Program-made: the position numbers and the translations under genes
Notes under the pieces: model-generated
Databases searched by the model: none
What the model was told of the DNA's origin: nothing
Seen by the model: only the letters and a program-made list of their open reading frames with translations
Source: a virus
Length of the DNA: 38,997 nucleotides
Direction: 5' to 3' (one strand)
IMG/VR virus record: IMGVR_UViG_3300031952_000052
Span: 1 to 38,997 of that record
Shown: piece after piece, positions 1 to 8,547 of the stretch
Layout: each line of letters begins with the position of its first letter
How positions within the stretch are numbered: position 1 is the stretch's first letter

Positions 1-773
1 CAGTCTCGGGCCGAACCGGTCAACTCAGCCAGCGTATCATTCAAATCCTCGCTCTTCTCGTTGGCCGGGTCCAAGAACTGGACAAACTGCAACAGAGGCT
101 GAGTGGCCCTGTTAGCTCTGATCCCCAGCTTCTCCATCGCCGCCGCCATCCCCAGCACTACCGGAACGCCCCCCTCTACGTCTTGAACCATCGGGCCGAC
201 TTGTTGCATCAGCATCTGCATACTGCCATACGACACACCGAATTCCCGGTTCATGGCGACCATTGCCGAAGACAGGTTGAATGCCTCTTGGGTCGTCAAC
301 GACATGGAGGACATCAGGGTGGTCATCCCCTTCGCCGCCGCCTCCGTGCTTTGCCCGGAGACCTTGCCGAAAATGGATGCCTTGAGGGCAAAATCTTCCA
401 GCCCCGCCGCCCCCACCCGCCCGGACTGCGCCGCCATCTCTGCGGCCCGGAGCAGGGGCTCGGGGGCCTTGCCCAGACCCATGAATTGATTGGCAAGACC
501 GTCTACAGAACCGCCAACATTCTGAACTGCAAAATCAACCTGCACCATGGTGTCTTCAAGTTCAGACGCCGCCCAGATGGCGCTGGAGGCCACGGAAACG
601 AACCCGGCCCCCACGAGCCCAAGACCAGCCCCGAGAGCGGCGGAATTCTCCTTCAGCGCATCTGCCACACTTCCAGTTCTGATCAGACTATCCGTGAACT
701 TCTTGATCGAACCCAGAGCATCGGCGGCTTCGACCAAGAAAACGATCTGGAACAGTCTGGAAATGTCCGCCAT
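1..773 (-). CDS. tail tape measure protein, N-terminal part (cut by window edge)
   Basis: Open frame on the minus strand from ATG at 773 to the left edge, about 257 residues visible. The start reads MADISRLFQIVFLVEAADAL. A hydrophobic Ala/Gly-rich helix follows (around residues 45-70), then the Ala/Met-rich helical region with the 'AAQSGRVGAAGLEDFA' type motif typical of the TP901-like tape measure core. Tape measure proteins set tail length and sit inside the tail tube. The position just after the baseplate-hub chaperone and its frameshift extension is exactly where tape measure genes lie in contractile phages. The C-terminal part and full length are not visible. The ATG lies 4 nt after the stop of the frameshift extension. 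Confidence 0.9.
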   Translation of the reverse strand, partial: MADISRLFQIVFLVEAADALGSIKKFTDSLIRTGSVADALKENSAALGAGLGLVGAGFVSVASSAIWAASELEDTMVQVDFAVQNVGGSVDGLANQFMGLGKAPEPLLRAAEMAAQSGRVGAAGLEDFALKASIFGKVSGQSTEAAAKGMTTLMSSMSLTTQEAFNLSSAMVAMNREFGVSYGSMQMLMQQVGPMVQDVEGGVPVVLGMAAAMEKLGIRANRATQPLLQFVQFLDPANEKSEDLNDTLAELTGSARD

Positions 774-776
774 GGG

Positions 777-971
777 CTAGTGCCTCATCTTAGCTGACTG
801 GATCTTCGACTCCATTTCCTCGTTGTGATCTAGGCACTTCTGGAGCCACCACGTCCGCTCCAGATCATCCATCTGCATCACGTCCCCGTAGGTAACCGCC
901 CCCTCCGTGGACATGACGATGTACCAGACCTGATTCCTCAGATCGTCTCCCGCTGTTTGGGAAGCGGAAAT
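777..971 (-). CDS. -1 frame extension of the baseplate chaperone (frameshift product C-terminus)
   Basis: This 64-residue frame begins in the -1 frame at the slippery heptamer and ends at 777. It contains 'YIVMSTEGAVTYGDVMQMDDLERTWWLQKCL', similar in character to the small DUF6760-type protein that follows T4-family hub chaperones in contractile systems. There is an internal ATG at 914, but its Shine-Dalgarno site is poor (nearest AGG about 13 nt upstream). Expression by -1 frameshifting from the chaperone, giving a fusion of about 319 residues, is therefore the better explanation. This mirrors lambda gpG/gpGT next to the tape measure gene. An independent start at 914 (45 residues) remains possible. 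Confidence 0.75.
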   Translation of the reverse strand: MSASQTAGDDLRNQVWYIVMSTEGAVTYGDVMQMDDLERTWWLQKCLDHNEEMESKIQSAKMRH

Positions 972-1735
972 AAAAAATCGGAGTTCCGGAAGGTGAACTG
1001 GATCTTCTTTCCGCACGAGGGGCAATCCGTCTCCTGCTTGAAATCAGGCCCCGGCTGGCGCTCCGTGAACGCCTCTGCGAAAGAGTCGATGGCCGGGAGG
1101 GACAATCCATCGAAGAAGTCCGGGGCGAACGGCCCGGCCTGCCCGTTCCACTCCAAAAGACAGGAGGTATACAGCTTGTAAGAAGCCGCGATGGCATTCT
1201 TCTCAAACATCGGGACCACGGCCTTCTGCTCCAACCCACGGGAGAACCGGCAAAGGGCCTTGACCCCCTTGTCCGTATTCATCCGGAAAGCCATCGCGCC
1301 CGCCCCATCCACCTCAATGATCTCGTACTCCTTGTCCTCCAGCCGCTTCACATTGATCTCGGAGAGGTCGAACGTCACTCCCAGCCGCTTGCGGCATCCC
1401 TCGCACTCCACCTCCGCCCGGACGGTGGATCCCATGGAGACCCGCCGGATCTCCATAAGCAGGAAGTCCCTGTCCCCAGACAGGAGTTCATCCAGAATCC
1501 GGCTGTTGATGCTGTAGGTTCCAACCCTGCGGAGGCATTGGGTGAAGATCATGTCGGTGACTTTGGTGGGGCTGGTGCGGACATCCTCGCGGGCAATGGA
1601 CTTGCGGGTATAGCCGGTCATCGGGAGGATCTCCGCGTCCCGATGAACCTTCCCCTCCTTCAGCAGTCCGCCGGGAAGTTGAACTACGGTTCCCGGCTCT
1701 TGAGTTGCAGGGGATCCCTGTGTGACCTCGGCCAT
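938..1735 (-). CDS. T4-family baseplate hub assembly chaperone
   Basis: 265 residues from ATG 1735, chosen because AAGGAGGAGCC stands directly before it; an in-frame ATG at 1774 lacks such a site. The N-terminal 'LPGGLLKEGKVHRDAEILPMTG' type segment, the 'CLRRVGTYSI' helix, and two CxxC pairs (C111/C114 in CEGC, C238/C241 in CPSC) match the T4_baseplate family found in contractile phages and contractile injection systems. Members help assemble the baseplate hub or tape measure complex. The gene sits between the tail tube and the tape measure. Its last codons contain a T TTT TTA slippery site (codons 254-255), so two products are expected: the 265-residue form and a -1 fusion. Confidence 0.85.
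   Translation of the reverse strand: MAEVTQGSPATQEPGTVVQLPGGLLKEGKVHRDAEILPMTGYTRKSIAREDVRTSPTKVTDMIFTQCLRRVGTYSINSRILDELLSGDRDFLLMEIRRVSMGSTVRAEVECEGCRKRLGVTFDLSEINVKRLEDKEYEIIEVDGAGAMAFRMNTDKGVKALCRFSRGLEQKAVVPMFEKNAIAASYKLYTSCLLEWNGQAGPFAPDFFDGLSLPAIDSFAEAFTERQPGPDFKQETDCPSCGKKIQFTFRNSDFLFPLPKQRETI
948..977 (-). promoter_or_regulatory. programmed -1 ribosomal frameshift site: slippery heptamer plus hairpin
   Basis: On the minus strand the sequence GA T TTT TTA lies in the zero frame as X XXY YYZ (heptamer at 977-971). It is followed by a hairpin: TTCCGCT (969-963), loop TCCCAAAC, AGCGGGA (954-948), with 7 pairs including one G-U. The zero frame stops 33 nt later at TGA (940-938). The -1 frame continues to 777. 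The stem starts very close to the heptamer (1 nt, or 3 nt for the five-pair GC core), closer than the usual 5-8 nt spacer. Confidence 0.75.
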
Positions 1736-1810
1736 GGCTCCTCCTTGGGCACCGCCCAAACCCACGATTCTCATGCGCTACGGCCCTACACCGGACCGTG
1801 CGCCGTTCGG

Positions 1811-2317
1811 TTATGTGCCGACAATTCCCCTCAACTGCGTGGCAAGATTGCTCCCACCGCCGCTCTGGAAGATGCTGACATCCACCTGACCCTCATGGGC
1901 CAGAACCACGCTCTCGATGGCGACCTCGCTGGAGCCCGCATCCAAGTCCCCGATCTCAAGGGAAATCGGCCACGCCTGCCGGACCTTGATGGTCCGGGCC
2001 ACGCTCGATCCATCGCAGTTCTTGACCGAGATGGTGAGGCCCTTCTTATACCCCAACGAACACGCAATGACCGCGTTGCGCCAGTTCATGAAGCTCTCCC
2101 GTATGCCGACTCCACGGGTAAGAGTGATGTCCTCGTACTTTCGGAGACCGGCGAACTTCCGCATGAAAGTCTTGTCCATCCCCTCCCGGTACTCGATGGG
2201 ATCGGTGGCCTCCTTCAGGCCCCCAACCTTGGTGAATCCAGCCGCGACATCGAGGCCCTCGACGTTGACCTCAAACCGGAACGCAGTCGCTGGAGTGATA
2301 ACCTGTGCCTCGGCCAT
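1811..2317 (-). CDS. tail tube protein (gp19 family)
   Basis: 168 residues; ATG 2317 is preceded by AAGGAGGATTTCC. The sequence has the gp19/TIGR02241-type layout: an FRFEVNVEGLDVAAGFTKVGGL start, 'YREGMDKTFMRKFAGLRKY', 'LTRGV', and the C-terminal 'ARTIKVRQAWPISLEIGDLD' with 'EVAIESVVLAHEG'. Such proteins stack as hexamers to form the inner tube of contractile tails. It is the smaller of two adjacent members of the family and lies between the second tube protein and the baseplate chaperone. The length is normal for the family. Confidence 0.93.
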   Translation of the reverse strand: MAEAQVITPATAFRFEVNVEGLDVAAGFTKVGGLKEATDPIEYREGMDKTFMRKFAGLRKYEDITLTRGVGIRESFMNWRNAVIACSLGYKKGLTISVKNCDGSSVARTIKVRQAWPISLEIGDLDAGSSEVAIESVVLAHEGQVDVSIFQSGGGSNLATQLRGIVGT

Positions 2318-2328
2318 GGAAATCCTCC

Positions 2329-2907
2329 TTACCTGCCAAAAACATTCTTGGTGCTGGAAACAAAGCCGGAAAACCTCGCCTTAACCGCCTCGACCATCTG
2401 GGCCGATTTTTGAGCGTCATCCGAGGATATCGGGATCATGAGATCGTAGGCAATCGTCAACCGTTCAATCTCGATCTCGCTTGCCTTGGAATCCAAGTCC
2501 CCCAACTCATAGGCGCAGGGCCACGCTCTTTGGAACTCGGCCCCCATGATTACAACCGGGGGATTCGCCTTTATCGCCCCCTCTTCTTCCAAAAATCCGC
2601 CAGACCACACCCGGATAGTCGCTCGGTAACCAGAATCATGAGCAACAGACTTAAACCACTTTGTAAGTTCCGTCCCCCCGTAGCAAATCCCCCGCTCCAG
2701 AACCAACCGACCCCCCTTCCTTGGACCGGGGATCAATCGGGGCATCGTGGGATCTCCTCCCGCACGTTTCTCCTCGACCGAAAATTCCTGCTTGAGCCCG
2801 CTGATCTTGGCGAATCCGCCGCTGATAGCACTCCCGCGTACCTCAAACAGGTACTTAAACCCGAAGTTAATCCGGGTCTTCGGGGGGCTAATCTCGCGGA
2901 TATCCAT
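2329..2907 (-). CDS. second tail tube / tube-like protein (gp19 family)
   Basis: 192 residues. The ATG overlaps the sheath stop as TAATG (shared base at 2907), so translation is coupled. It shares the family pattern with the next gene: 'FLFEVRGSAISGGFAKISGLK'-like N-terminus (here YLFEVRGSAISGGFAKISGL), 'LVLERGI', 'AWPCAYELGDLDSKASEIEIE'. Two gp19-type genes in a row occur in several contractile systems, one forming the tube and the other a tube initiator or adaptor on the baseplate side. Which role belongs to which gene cannot be settled here. Confidence 0.88.
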   Translation of the reverse strand: MDIREISPPKTRINFGFKYLFEVRGSAISGGFAKISGLKQEFSVEEKRAGGDPTMPRLIPGPRKGGRLVLERGICYGGTELTKWFKSVAHDSGYRATIRVWSGGFLEEEGAIKANPPVVIMGAEFQRAWPCAYELGDLDSKASEIEIERLTIAYDLMIPISSDDAQKSAQMVEAVKARFSGFVSSTKNVFGR

Positions 2908-4904
2908 TATCTACGCGCAAGCTCCTCTTCGATGGTCGTCCCACCGTCCCACAGACCGACCCGAACGATCACGAATTCGGCAGGGATCGGGGGGTTGATC
3001 CCGATCTCGACGTTCATGCGTCCCTCGCGGATCTCGCTCATCGGGTTGGTTTCCGAATCGCAACGGACGAAGTAGGCCCGGTCAACGGTCCCATCCTGAG
3101 AGAACAACTGCCCACGGAGGAACATGGACTGCAAGAACTCGGAGCAGGCGATCCGCACCGACTCCCACGTCCTCGGTTCGTTCAACTCGAAGACCGCGAA
3201 CCGGAGACCGCGCCGCAGGGACTCCTTCACGTAGTTCAGGATGCGGCGGACGTTCACGTAGTGCCGACCATCGTGGTAGTTCGTCAGGGTCCGGGCACCC
3301 CAGATCCGGATTCCTTCGCCCATGAACGACCGGATGACGTTGATCCCGATGGGGTTCAGGAGATCCTGCTCACCATCGGAGGTGTTGTGGGTCAGATCCA
3401 GCACGTCGCGGAGGGCGACGTTGGCCGGGGCGAACTGGACGCCACGGGTCACGCCCGTTTCCGCGTACTTGCCCTGCACATGGCCCGAGGGCGGGACGAC
3501 CAGCCGCTGGTTCCCAACCACCGGGTCGCGGACGATGAGCCACGGGTAGTACAGGGCCGCATAGGACGAGTCCACGTTCAGTTCGATGTTGCGGAAGTTG
3601 ATGACCTCCATCGGATCATCATCGGCCACCGGGGCATCCAGAACCACCATGAGGTTGCCACGGCGCTCGGCCAGCCCCACCGCTTCCTTCTCCACCGTGA
3701 CCAGCGTGATCCCGGGGACGGAGAAGAAGTTGAGTTCCGTCTGCTCATCCAACAGGAAGATCCCGCTCTTTGGAGCGACGGGAGAGCCGATATAGTCGGC
3801 ATCCGTCAGCGCGGCACCCTCGGTCCCGCCGGTCAGCGGGAAATTGATGACCGGCTCGGGCAGGGCATTGAGGACATCCACCAGCGGCGGGAACAGATCG
3901 ACCACCGACAGGAGCTTGGATTCGTTCCCTTCGCCGTACAGCCGGACTTGGAAGTAGTCCCGGGTGCTGGTCGGCTCGGTGGAAAGACCCTCAAACTGCT
4001 CGCTGAACCTCCCGTTCTCGTAGACGTAGAGGTTGAACTCCAAGGACGTGGCAATGGTCGTGTTGGCGGGGAGGGTCGCCGCGCCCGAGATGACGATGGG
4101 GGCGAAACGAATGATCAGCCCGTCAATCCTCTCCACCACCGCCGACCCGTAGTTCGCACCATCGTCAAAGTACATCCGGGCACCGATAGCCAGATTGCTG
4201 ACCGAGCGCAGGGTGGCCTGCGCGTCACCATTCGCCAGCGGAAGAGCCAGCAGGGTGTTCAGCCGGTGAGCGGACGACGAATGGACCAAGGTGGATGCAG
4301 GCGGGAAGACGAACGCCGGGGGAAGGCCAAGGATGGGCCGGACCACCAGTTCCCGGGTCCCCACGATGATGTTGAAGACGAAATACTTGCCCTTGGTGGC
4401 GGACACCAAGTCCTCAAGGACAATGAGATCCCCGCGCTGGACGTTCCGCAGGGAGGAGACGGCGATCAGGGTGGATCCATTCTGGACCACGGCGGTCGGC
4501 TGAAGGATCGTCCTCCACCGCTCGACGTTGACCGACACGTCATTGCCCCACGCCCCGGCGGAGATGGCCGCCGCGTCGAGCATGGGAGCGGCTTCATGGT
4601 TTGCCAACTGGGCGGAGGCTGTCAAGGCCCCCAGCCCAAGAACGCGGACCACGAAGCACCGTGTGCCGCCCTCGTTGAAGAAGGCGCGGACAGAGGGCTC
4701 AAGGAACGATCCTTGATAATATCCGCCGAACTTGTCGTAGAACTGGCTGACCGAGGTCACCAGTTCCGCCCTGCTGGTCACGCCCTTCTTGGCGACACCA
4801 ACGAACCCACCCGTGTTGACTCCGACCCCGATGATTCGCGGGACACCCGGCTCCTCGATGACATAAACATCGGGATGGAGGGTTTCGATTCCTGCGAGCG
4901 CCAT
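2907..4904 (-). CDS. contractile tail sheath protein
   Basis: 665 residues. It begins 'LHPDVYVIEEPGVPRIIGVG' and continues 'GGFVGVAKKGVTSRAELVTS', 'FFNEGGTRCFVVRVLG', the standard N-terminus of phage sheath proteins (cf. T4 gp18). The C-terminal part has 'YVNVRRILNYVKESLRRGLRFAVFELNE' and ends with a beta-rich segment 'GRMNVEIGINPPIPAEFVIVRV', the conserved sheath C-terminal domain. The sheath surrounds the tail tube and contracts on infection, so the phage is a myovirus type. It is long for the family; the middle part (about residues 100-330) carries inserted beta-rich sequence likely to be exposed outside the sheath. ATG 4904 follows GGAAGGGTGAACTC. Confidence 0.95.
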   Translation of the reverse strand: MALAGIETLHPDVYVIEEPGVPRIIGVGVNTGGFVGVAKKGVTSRAELVTSVSQFYDKFGGYYQGSFLEPSVRAFFNEGGTRCFVVRVLGLGALTASAQLANHEAAPMLDAAAISAGAWGNDVSVNVERWRTILQPTAVVQNGSTLIAVSSLRNVQRGDLIVLEDLVSATKGKYFVFNIIVGTRELVVRPILGLPPAFVFPPASTLVHSSSAHRLNTLLALPLANGDAQATLRSVSNLAIGARMYFDDGANYGSAVVERIDGLIIRFAPIVISGAATLPANTTIATSLEFNLYVYENGRFSEQFEGLSTEPTSTRDYFQVRLYGEGNESKLLSVVDLFPPLVDVLNALPEPVINFPLTGGTEGAALTDADYIGSPVAPKSGIFLLDEQTELNFFSVPGITLVTVEKEAVGLAERRGNLMVVLDAPVADDDPMEVINFRNIELNVDSSYAALYYPWLIVRDPVVGNQRLVVPPSGHVQGKYAETGVTRGVQFAPANVALRDVLDLTHNTSDGEQDLLNPIGINVIRSFMGEGIRIWGARTLTNYHDGRHYVNVRRILNYVKESLRRGLRFAVFELNEPRTWESVRIACSEFLQSMFLRGQLFSQDGTVDRAYFVRCDSETNPMSEIREGRMNVEIGINPPIPAEFVIVRVGLWDGGTTIEEELARR

Positions 4905-4966
4905 GAGTTCACCCTTCCTTTTTCGGGGCCGCCCCAGTCAGGAGCCAGCACCCTCTCCACACCGAA

Positions 4967-4999
4967 TGGAAATAAATGCCCGGACTGTCGCCTGTCCGG
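4967..4999 (-). terminator. possible intrinsic terminator before the sheath gene
   Basis: On the minus strand CCGGAC, loop AGGCGACA, GTCCGG (4999-4980) is followed by GCATTTATTTCC, a T-rich but imperfect tail. It stands in the 106-nt gap between the 68-residue gene (stop 5011) and the sheath gene. It could reduce read-through between the connector and tail genes. A second small hairpin, GGGGC G GCCCC, lies at 4925-4935 close to the sheath ribosome site. Confidence 0.4.
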
Positions 5000-5010
5000 T
5001 GCGTTTGGGA

Positions 5011-5217
5011 TTATCGCCTCGCCGCCATTGCCGTCCGGTCGATCAACAGCTTGGCACCGAGCAGTTTCTGCACCTCCCGGCTGTTGAACTGGGCGTCCGA
5101 GAGTTCGATCTCCTGCCGGGGGATCCAGATGGCGCTCTCCCGATCCCCGTTCGACCTCGTCGTGTCGAGGTTCGCCACCTGCTGGGTCAGGGAGACATTC
5201 ATCAGTTTGTGAGCCAT
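5011..5217 (-). CDS. small tail-region protein, unknown
   Basis: 68 residues, start ATG 5217 behind TAGGAGAACGGCA. No family recognised. Hydrophilic, with 'SAIWIPRQEIELSDAQFNSREVQKLLGAKLL'. It lies 10 nt after the 454-residue tail gene and before the sheath gene, so it probably belongs to the tail neck or completion set. That role is inferred from position only. Confidence 0.7.
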   Translation of the reverse strand: MAHKLMNVSLTQQVANLDTTRSNGDRESAIWIPRQEIELSDAQFNSREVQKLLGAKLLIDRTAMAARR

Positions 5218-5227
5218 TGCCGTTCTC

Positions 5228-6592
5228 CTAGATCCGTTCCACGTAAATACGACGAAGGTACGATGGTATATTCAGGTTACAGGTGTTTTGCGCCGTAACC
5301 ATGATGTTCACGTCCTTGATCAGCGGAATAACACCATTTTCTACCCTAAGATTCGGTTCGTCAAGGTCATCCAAGATGCCCTTGAGCCAGATCATGCCCA
5401 TGATCTTCAGGTCGATCCCACAGACGAAAAGCCCTTGGGCCACCCGGTCTTCCGACACTTCCCTCTCTGCCGACATGATACAGTAAGTTTCGCCCGTGGC
5501 TACGGAGAAAAAGTGGTCGCTCTTGTCCAAGATGCGGGCACAGGCGTCGATCATTTGGAGGGCCTCCCGCTTCAGGGAGGACTGCACCCGGACGGTGGCG
5601 TAGGCATAATAGAACACCCGGAAAAACTGAAGCCGCCCAAGCCCCTTGGCCCGGTTCCTCTCCACCTCGGGCTTCCAACTCCGAAGATCCACGTACTGCT
5701 CAATGGAGGTAACCGTCACCACGATGGAGGGGATCTTGCTGATCTGGAAGAAATCCTCGGCCCCGATGAACACGTCCGGCACCCCGGTGAACCGTACCTC
5801 CATGTTCCCAATTTGGGGGCCAAGCATGGTGACAACCCGCCCGGACAGGGAGGAAAAAAGGTTGATCAGCCGCCCGGGGTCCGTCGTGGTGTTGTAGACC
5901 TGAATCGGCTCGGTGATGGTGACCTCAAGCCCCGGCTCCGTGGCAATCGTGATGGTGGAGGCCGCCGTAGCCAGTTCCGCGAAGTAGAACATCGGAACCT
6001 GCACGCTGGTGTCGATGTATCGCTTCAGGGAACGGGTGATGTCCTCGTAGAAATCCATCTTGTGATCGTTGTAGAAGGAAACCCCGCGAAGAATCGGGCG
6101 CTGTCTGCCATCCGTGCTGGGGGTCAACCGGGCCTTGATCCGAACCTGCTTGGGCGTGATCAAGGGGAGCAAGGGCGAGCGCAAATCAACAATGTTCCCG
6201 GGATTGTAGGTGTTCAGGTAGATTCCCGTCGCCGGAAGCCAAGCATCCGGGCCATCCACCCACACGTACCACGTCACCCCGTTGTCGTTGGACAACTGGT
6301 AATCGATCTTGGCCCGCAGGGCTTCATCCATCGTTGCAATCTCTGGGTCACGATCCCACGCCTCATCGAACCCGAACAGGCTCTCCAGCCCTTCCGCCGC
6401 CCAGTTCCTAAGAACCACGGTCGTCTGGTAGTATTTCCCATCCGGGGAGTAAGCGGATTTATCAATATCCAACCGACGAAGTGTCAGCCCGACCGGGGGC
6501 AACAGGACGCCCTTCTCCGCCAGATCCGGAAGGATCGCGGGCTCAAAGGACATGCCCCAATCAGTAATCAGTTGATCCAGATGCGTGGACAT
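5228..6592 (-). CDS. large virion structural protein, possible tail terminator-like C-terminus
   Basis: 454 residues. The first half is beta-rich with 'DYQLSNDNGVTWYVWVDG' and resembles a small carbohydrate-binding or jelly-roll-like domain. The second half (from about residue 195) has 'FFRVFYYAYATVRVQSS' and 'ALQMIDACARILDKSDHFFSV', ending in a beta strand 'FVCGIDLKIMGMIWL'. This layout recalls tail terminator proteins. The start overlaps the stop of the upstream tail-completion gene by 1 base (TGATG style). The function is inferred from position between head-completion and sheath genes. Confidence 0.6.
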   Translation of the reverse strand: MSTHLDQLITDWGMSFEPAILPDLAEKGVLLPPVGLTLRRLDIDKSAYSPDGKYYQTTVVLRNWAAEGLESLFGFDEAWDRDPEIATMDEALRAKIDYQLSNDNGVTWYVWVDGPDAWLPATGIYLNTYNPGNIVDLRSPLLPLITPKQVRIKARLTPSTDGRQRPILRGVSFYNDHKMDFYEDITRSLKRYIDTSVQVPMFYFAELATAASTITIATEPGLEVTITEPIQVYNTTTDPGRLINLFSSLSGRVVTMLGPQIGNMEVRFTGVPDVFIGAEDFFQISKIPSIVVTVTSIEQYVDLRSWKPEVERNRAKGLGRLQFFRVFYYAYATVRVQSSLKREALQMIDACARILDKSDHFFSVATGETYCIMSAEREVSEDRVAQGLFVCGIDLKIMGMIWLKGILDDLDEPNLRVENGVIPLIKDVNIMVTAQNTCNLNIPSYLRRIYVERI

Positions 6593-7146
6593 CAGCCCAA
6601 GTCCTTGATGATCTGATCAGCCAAGGAATTCAGGATTCCCTTCGCCATCTGGTCCACCTCCCGCATTGCCGGGGCGAACCATGGTCTCATCGGAATCCGG
6701 AGATACTGCGTGGACTCCCTAAGAGGGAACCCCTTATGGGCAAAGAACCTACGCAATTCATCAGAGACCGGAACGGTGGCTCCTCCCTCATGGACCGCCC
6801 CGACCAACTGAAGATCCTGCCCCTTCTCCCCCTTCGCTCCTGCGGGAATCCCCGCAAACCACCTCTTCGCCTTCTTCCAGATAGTGATGGAGTTCACAAA
6901 ACTTCCCGAATCGATCAGGATCCGGGCATCGCCCTTGATGGCCTTGGTGATCTCGGTCAGGGACTCCCACCCCTCCCTGCCGCCATTGATCCCCTCGACC
7001 ATCCGCTCCTGCGCCAGAATAGCCAACTCCTTTTGGGCCTTCATGGTCTTCTCACCGGTCAACACCTTGTCGGCCCGGTTCAACTTGGCAATGAGTTTCC
7101 GGTACGTCCCGTACTGGGCGAACCTCATCTCCACTTTGTCAGCCAT
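6592..7146 (-). CDS. tail completion / virion morphogenesis protein (Mu gpG-like, Phage_tail_S)
   Basis: 184 residues. Features of the phage virion morphogenesis family: an N-terminal helical part, then 'GREGWESLTEITKAIKGDARILIDSG', 'HEGGATVPVSDELRRFFAHKG', and the terminal 'LRIPMRPWFAP' motif followed by an amphipathic helix. In Mu and P2 such proteins act in tail completion and head-tail joining. The start overlaps the previous stop by 1 base and the stop overlaps the next start, so it is part of a coupled neck operon. Confidence 0.8.
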   Translation of the reverse strand: MADKVEMRFAQYGTYRKLIAKLNRADKVLTGEKTMKAQKELAILAQERMVEGINGGREGWESLTEITKAIKGDARILIDSGSFVNSITIWKKAKRWFAGIPAGAKGEKGQDLQLVGAVHEGGATVPVSDELRRFFAHKGFPLRESTQYLRIPMRPWFAPAMREVDQMAKGILNSLADQIIKDLG

Positions 7147-7595
7147 CAGATCGACCCCAACTTCTTCCTCTGCTGTTCCGCCTGTACGTGGAGCAGGATG
7201 GGAAGAGCAAACGTCTTCTGCCGGTTGCCCCCGAATGGGGACGCCTTCACGGACTGGATGACGTTGAAGTCACAGGGCACCCCGTCGATCTCCACAATCC
7301 GGTCCCCCTTCTTTATGACGAACCCGGGGGAAATCAAATTCAATTCCCTGAACCGGAACACGAAGTGGACGGCGGAGGGCACCGAGTCGCCCGTCTGGGT
7401 CCTCTGCAACTGGAAGGTCTGCTTCAGCCCCACGGTCTGCCCGATGATCTCAACCGGCTCCGAATAGGTCCGGTTCTGCTTGGCCTCCCTGAAATCAGAA
7501 TCCTTGACCGTCGTGGTCGTGTTCAGGATCCGAACCTTCACCTTGATCCGGTTGATCCCAACCGGCTGGTTGTACGGGAACGCAGGCGGCGGCAT
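7146..7595 (-). CDS. probable head closure / neck protein
   Basis: 149 residues, beta-rich ('IKVKVRILNTTTTVK', 'FQLQRTQTGDSVPSAVHFVFRF', 'FVIKKGDRIVEIDG'), without catalytic motifs. The size, beta-barrel character and place between the connector-like gene and the gpG-like gene fit a head-closure (stopper) protein. The assignment rests on gene order. The start lies 10 nt after the stop of the upstream gene. Confidence 0.55.
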   Translation of the reverse strand: MPPPAFPYNQPVGINRIKVKVRILNTTTTVKDSDFREAKQNRTYSEPVEIIGQTVGLKQTFQLQRTQTGDSVPSAVHFVFRFRELNLISPGFVIKKGDRIVEIDGVPCDFNVIQSVKASPFGGNRQKTFALPILLHVQAEQQRKKLGSI

Positions 7596-7605
7596 CCATC
7601 ACCCC

Positions 7606-8538
7606 TCACGCAAGCCCAATGTACATGGCCGGGGTGCTGAACTGCTGGAGGATGTCGTCCACCTCCACGTTTCCAGTCGTCCAAGAGCCCCCCGCGTGCC
7701 CGTTCGTGGCGGGCATGGGACTCATCCCGTAGGAGTATCCTTCCACCGACTCGCTGTTGAGCCGGGTCCCGATCCCGAAGGGGGACTGGGCCGTGTCGAT
7801 GTCCCCGATCTTCTGCCACCGGTCGCGCACCATGAGCAGGCACGCCCGCTGAATAAGGTCGGGCACCCGCCCGTATCTGACCGCAGGAGACCCCGAGGGG
7901 CAGGAGAAGTTCACGGCCTCGCAGGAAACCCGGGTGGGGGCATTCAAAAACCCCGTGATGATGACCGACCCGGATTTCGGGAACGGATCCCGCCCGACCA
8001 GAAGCGTATCGTTGACGTTGAGTCCGGAAATGCTGGAAACCGGGATACTGGTGTCCCCGACATCGATCTGTGCCGTGGTGATGGTCCGGACCGGGGCAAA
8101 ATCGTCCACCAGCCAACCGAACACCCCATCCATGATCATGTACAGGGGGTAGTCTGGCAGGCGGGTATTCCGCGACACCATCATCACGTACCGGGGCTTC
8201 ACCTGATACGCAACAGCGGGCATTTCAACGACAGCGAGGTCTTCGCGCCCCATTCGCAGGGCGAAGAAATCGAGGATCGGGACTTGATTGGGGAGACGGA
8301 CGATGCTTCCGTCCGCCCCGTCTGCCCTGTGGACCAGCCGAACGGGCATGAACCATTGGTCGGTCAGACGATTGATCCAATGACTCATCGCCCCGATCAG
8401 GGCCGACAAAGAGGGGTCGTCAATGCTGAAGTCGCCAGTCGCGGGAATCCCAGCATACCGTGCCTGCGCGATAGTGACGTAGGCGAACGGGATGTGCAAC
8501 CCGCTGGCGAAACCAGACCCAATGCCACAAAGTGCCAT
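7606..8538 (-). CDS. probable head-tail connector / adaptor protein
   Basis: 310 residues. The N-terminal helices 'ITIAQARYAGIPATGDFSID'-like (here VTIAQARYAGIP...) and 'SALIGAMSHWINRLTDQW', and the C-terminal helix 'VPDLIQRACLLMVRDRW', resemble the helical bundle of phage head-tail connectors. The middle (about residues 130-220) is beta-rich with 'TTAQIDVGDTSIPVSSISGL', an insertion relative to typical short connectors. The position two genes after the major capsid gene agrees. ATG 8538 follows a GGGGGG(T)C-type ribosome site. Confidence 0.6.
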   Translation of the reverse strand: MALCGIGSGFASGLHIPFAYVTIAQARYAGIPATGDFSIDDPSLSALIGAMSHWINRLTDQWFMPVRLVHRADGADGSIVRLPNQVPILDFFALRMGREDLAVVEMPAVAYQVKPRYVMMVSRNTRLPDYPLYMIMDGVFGWLVDDFAPVRTITTAQIDVGDTSIPVSSISGLNVNDTLLVGRDPFPKSGSVIITGFLNAPTRVSCEAVNFSCPSGSPAVRYGRVPDLIQRACLLMVRDRWQKIGDIDTAQSPFGIGTRLNSESVEGYSYGMSPMPATNGHAGGSWTTGNVEVDDILQQFSTPAMYIGLA

Positions 8539-8547
8539 CCGACCCCC

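Noticed and set aside
3261-5087. 608-residue open frame on the plus strand
   Set aside because: Antisense shadow of the tail sheath gene; composition is typical of a complementary GC-rich frame (rich in Arg, His, Gly, Asp), and there is no ribosome site.
5288-6616. 442-residue open frame on the plus strand
   Set aside because: Shadow of the 454-residue tail gene; His/Pro/Asp-rich shadow composition.
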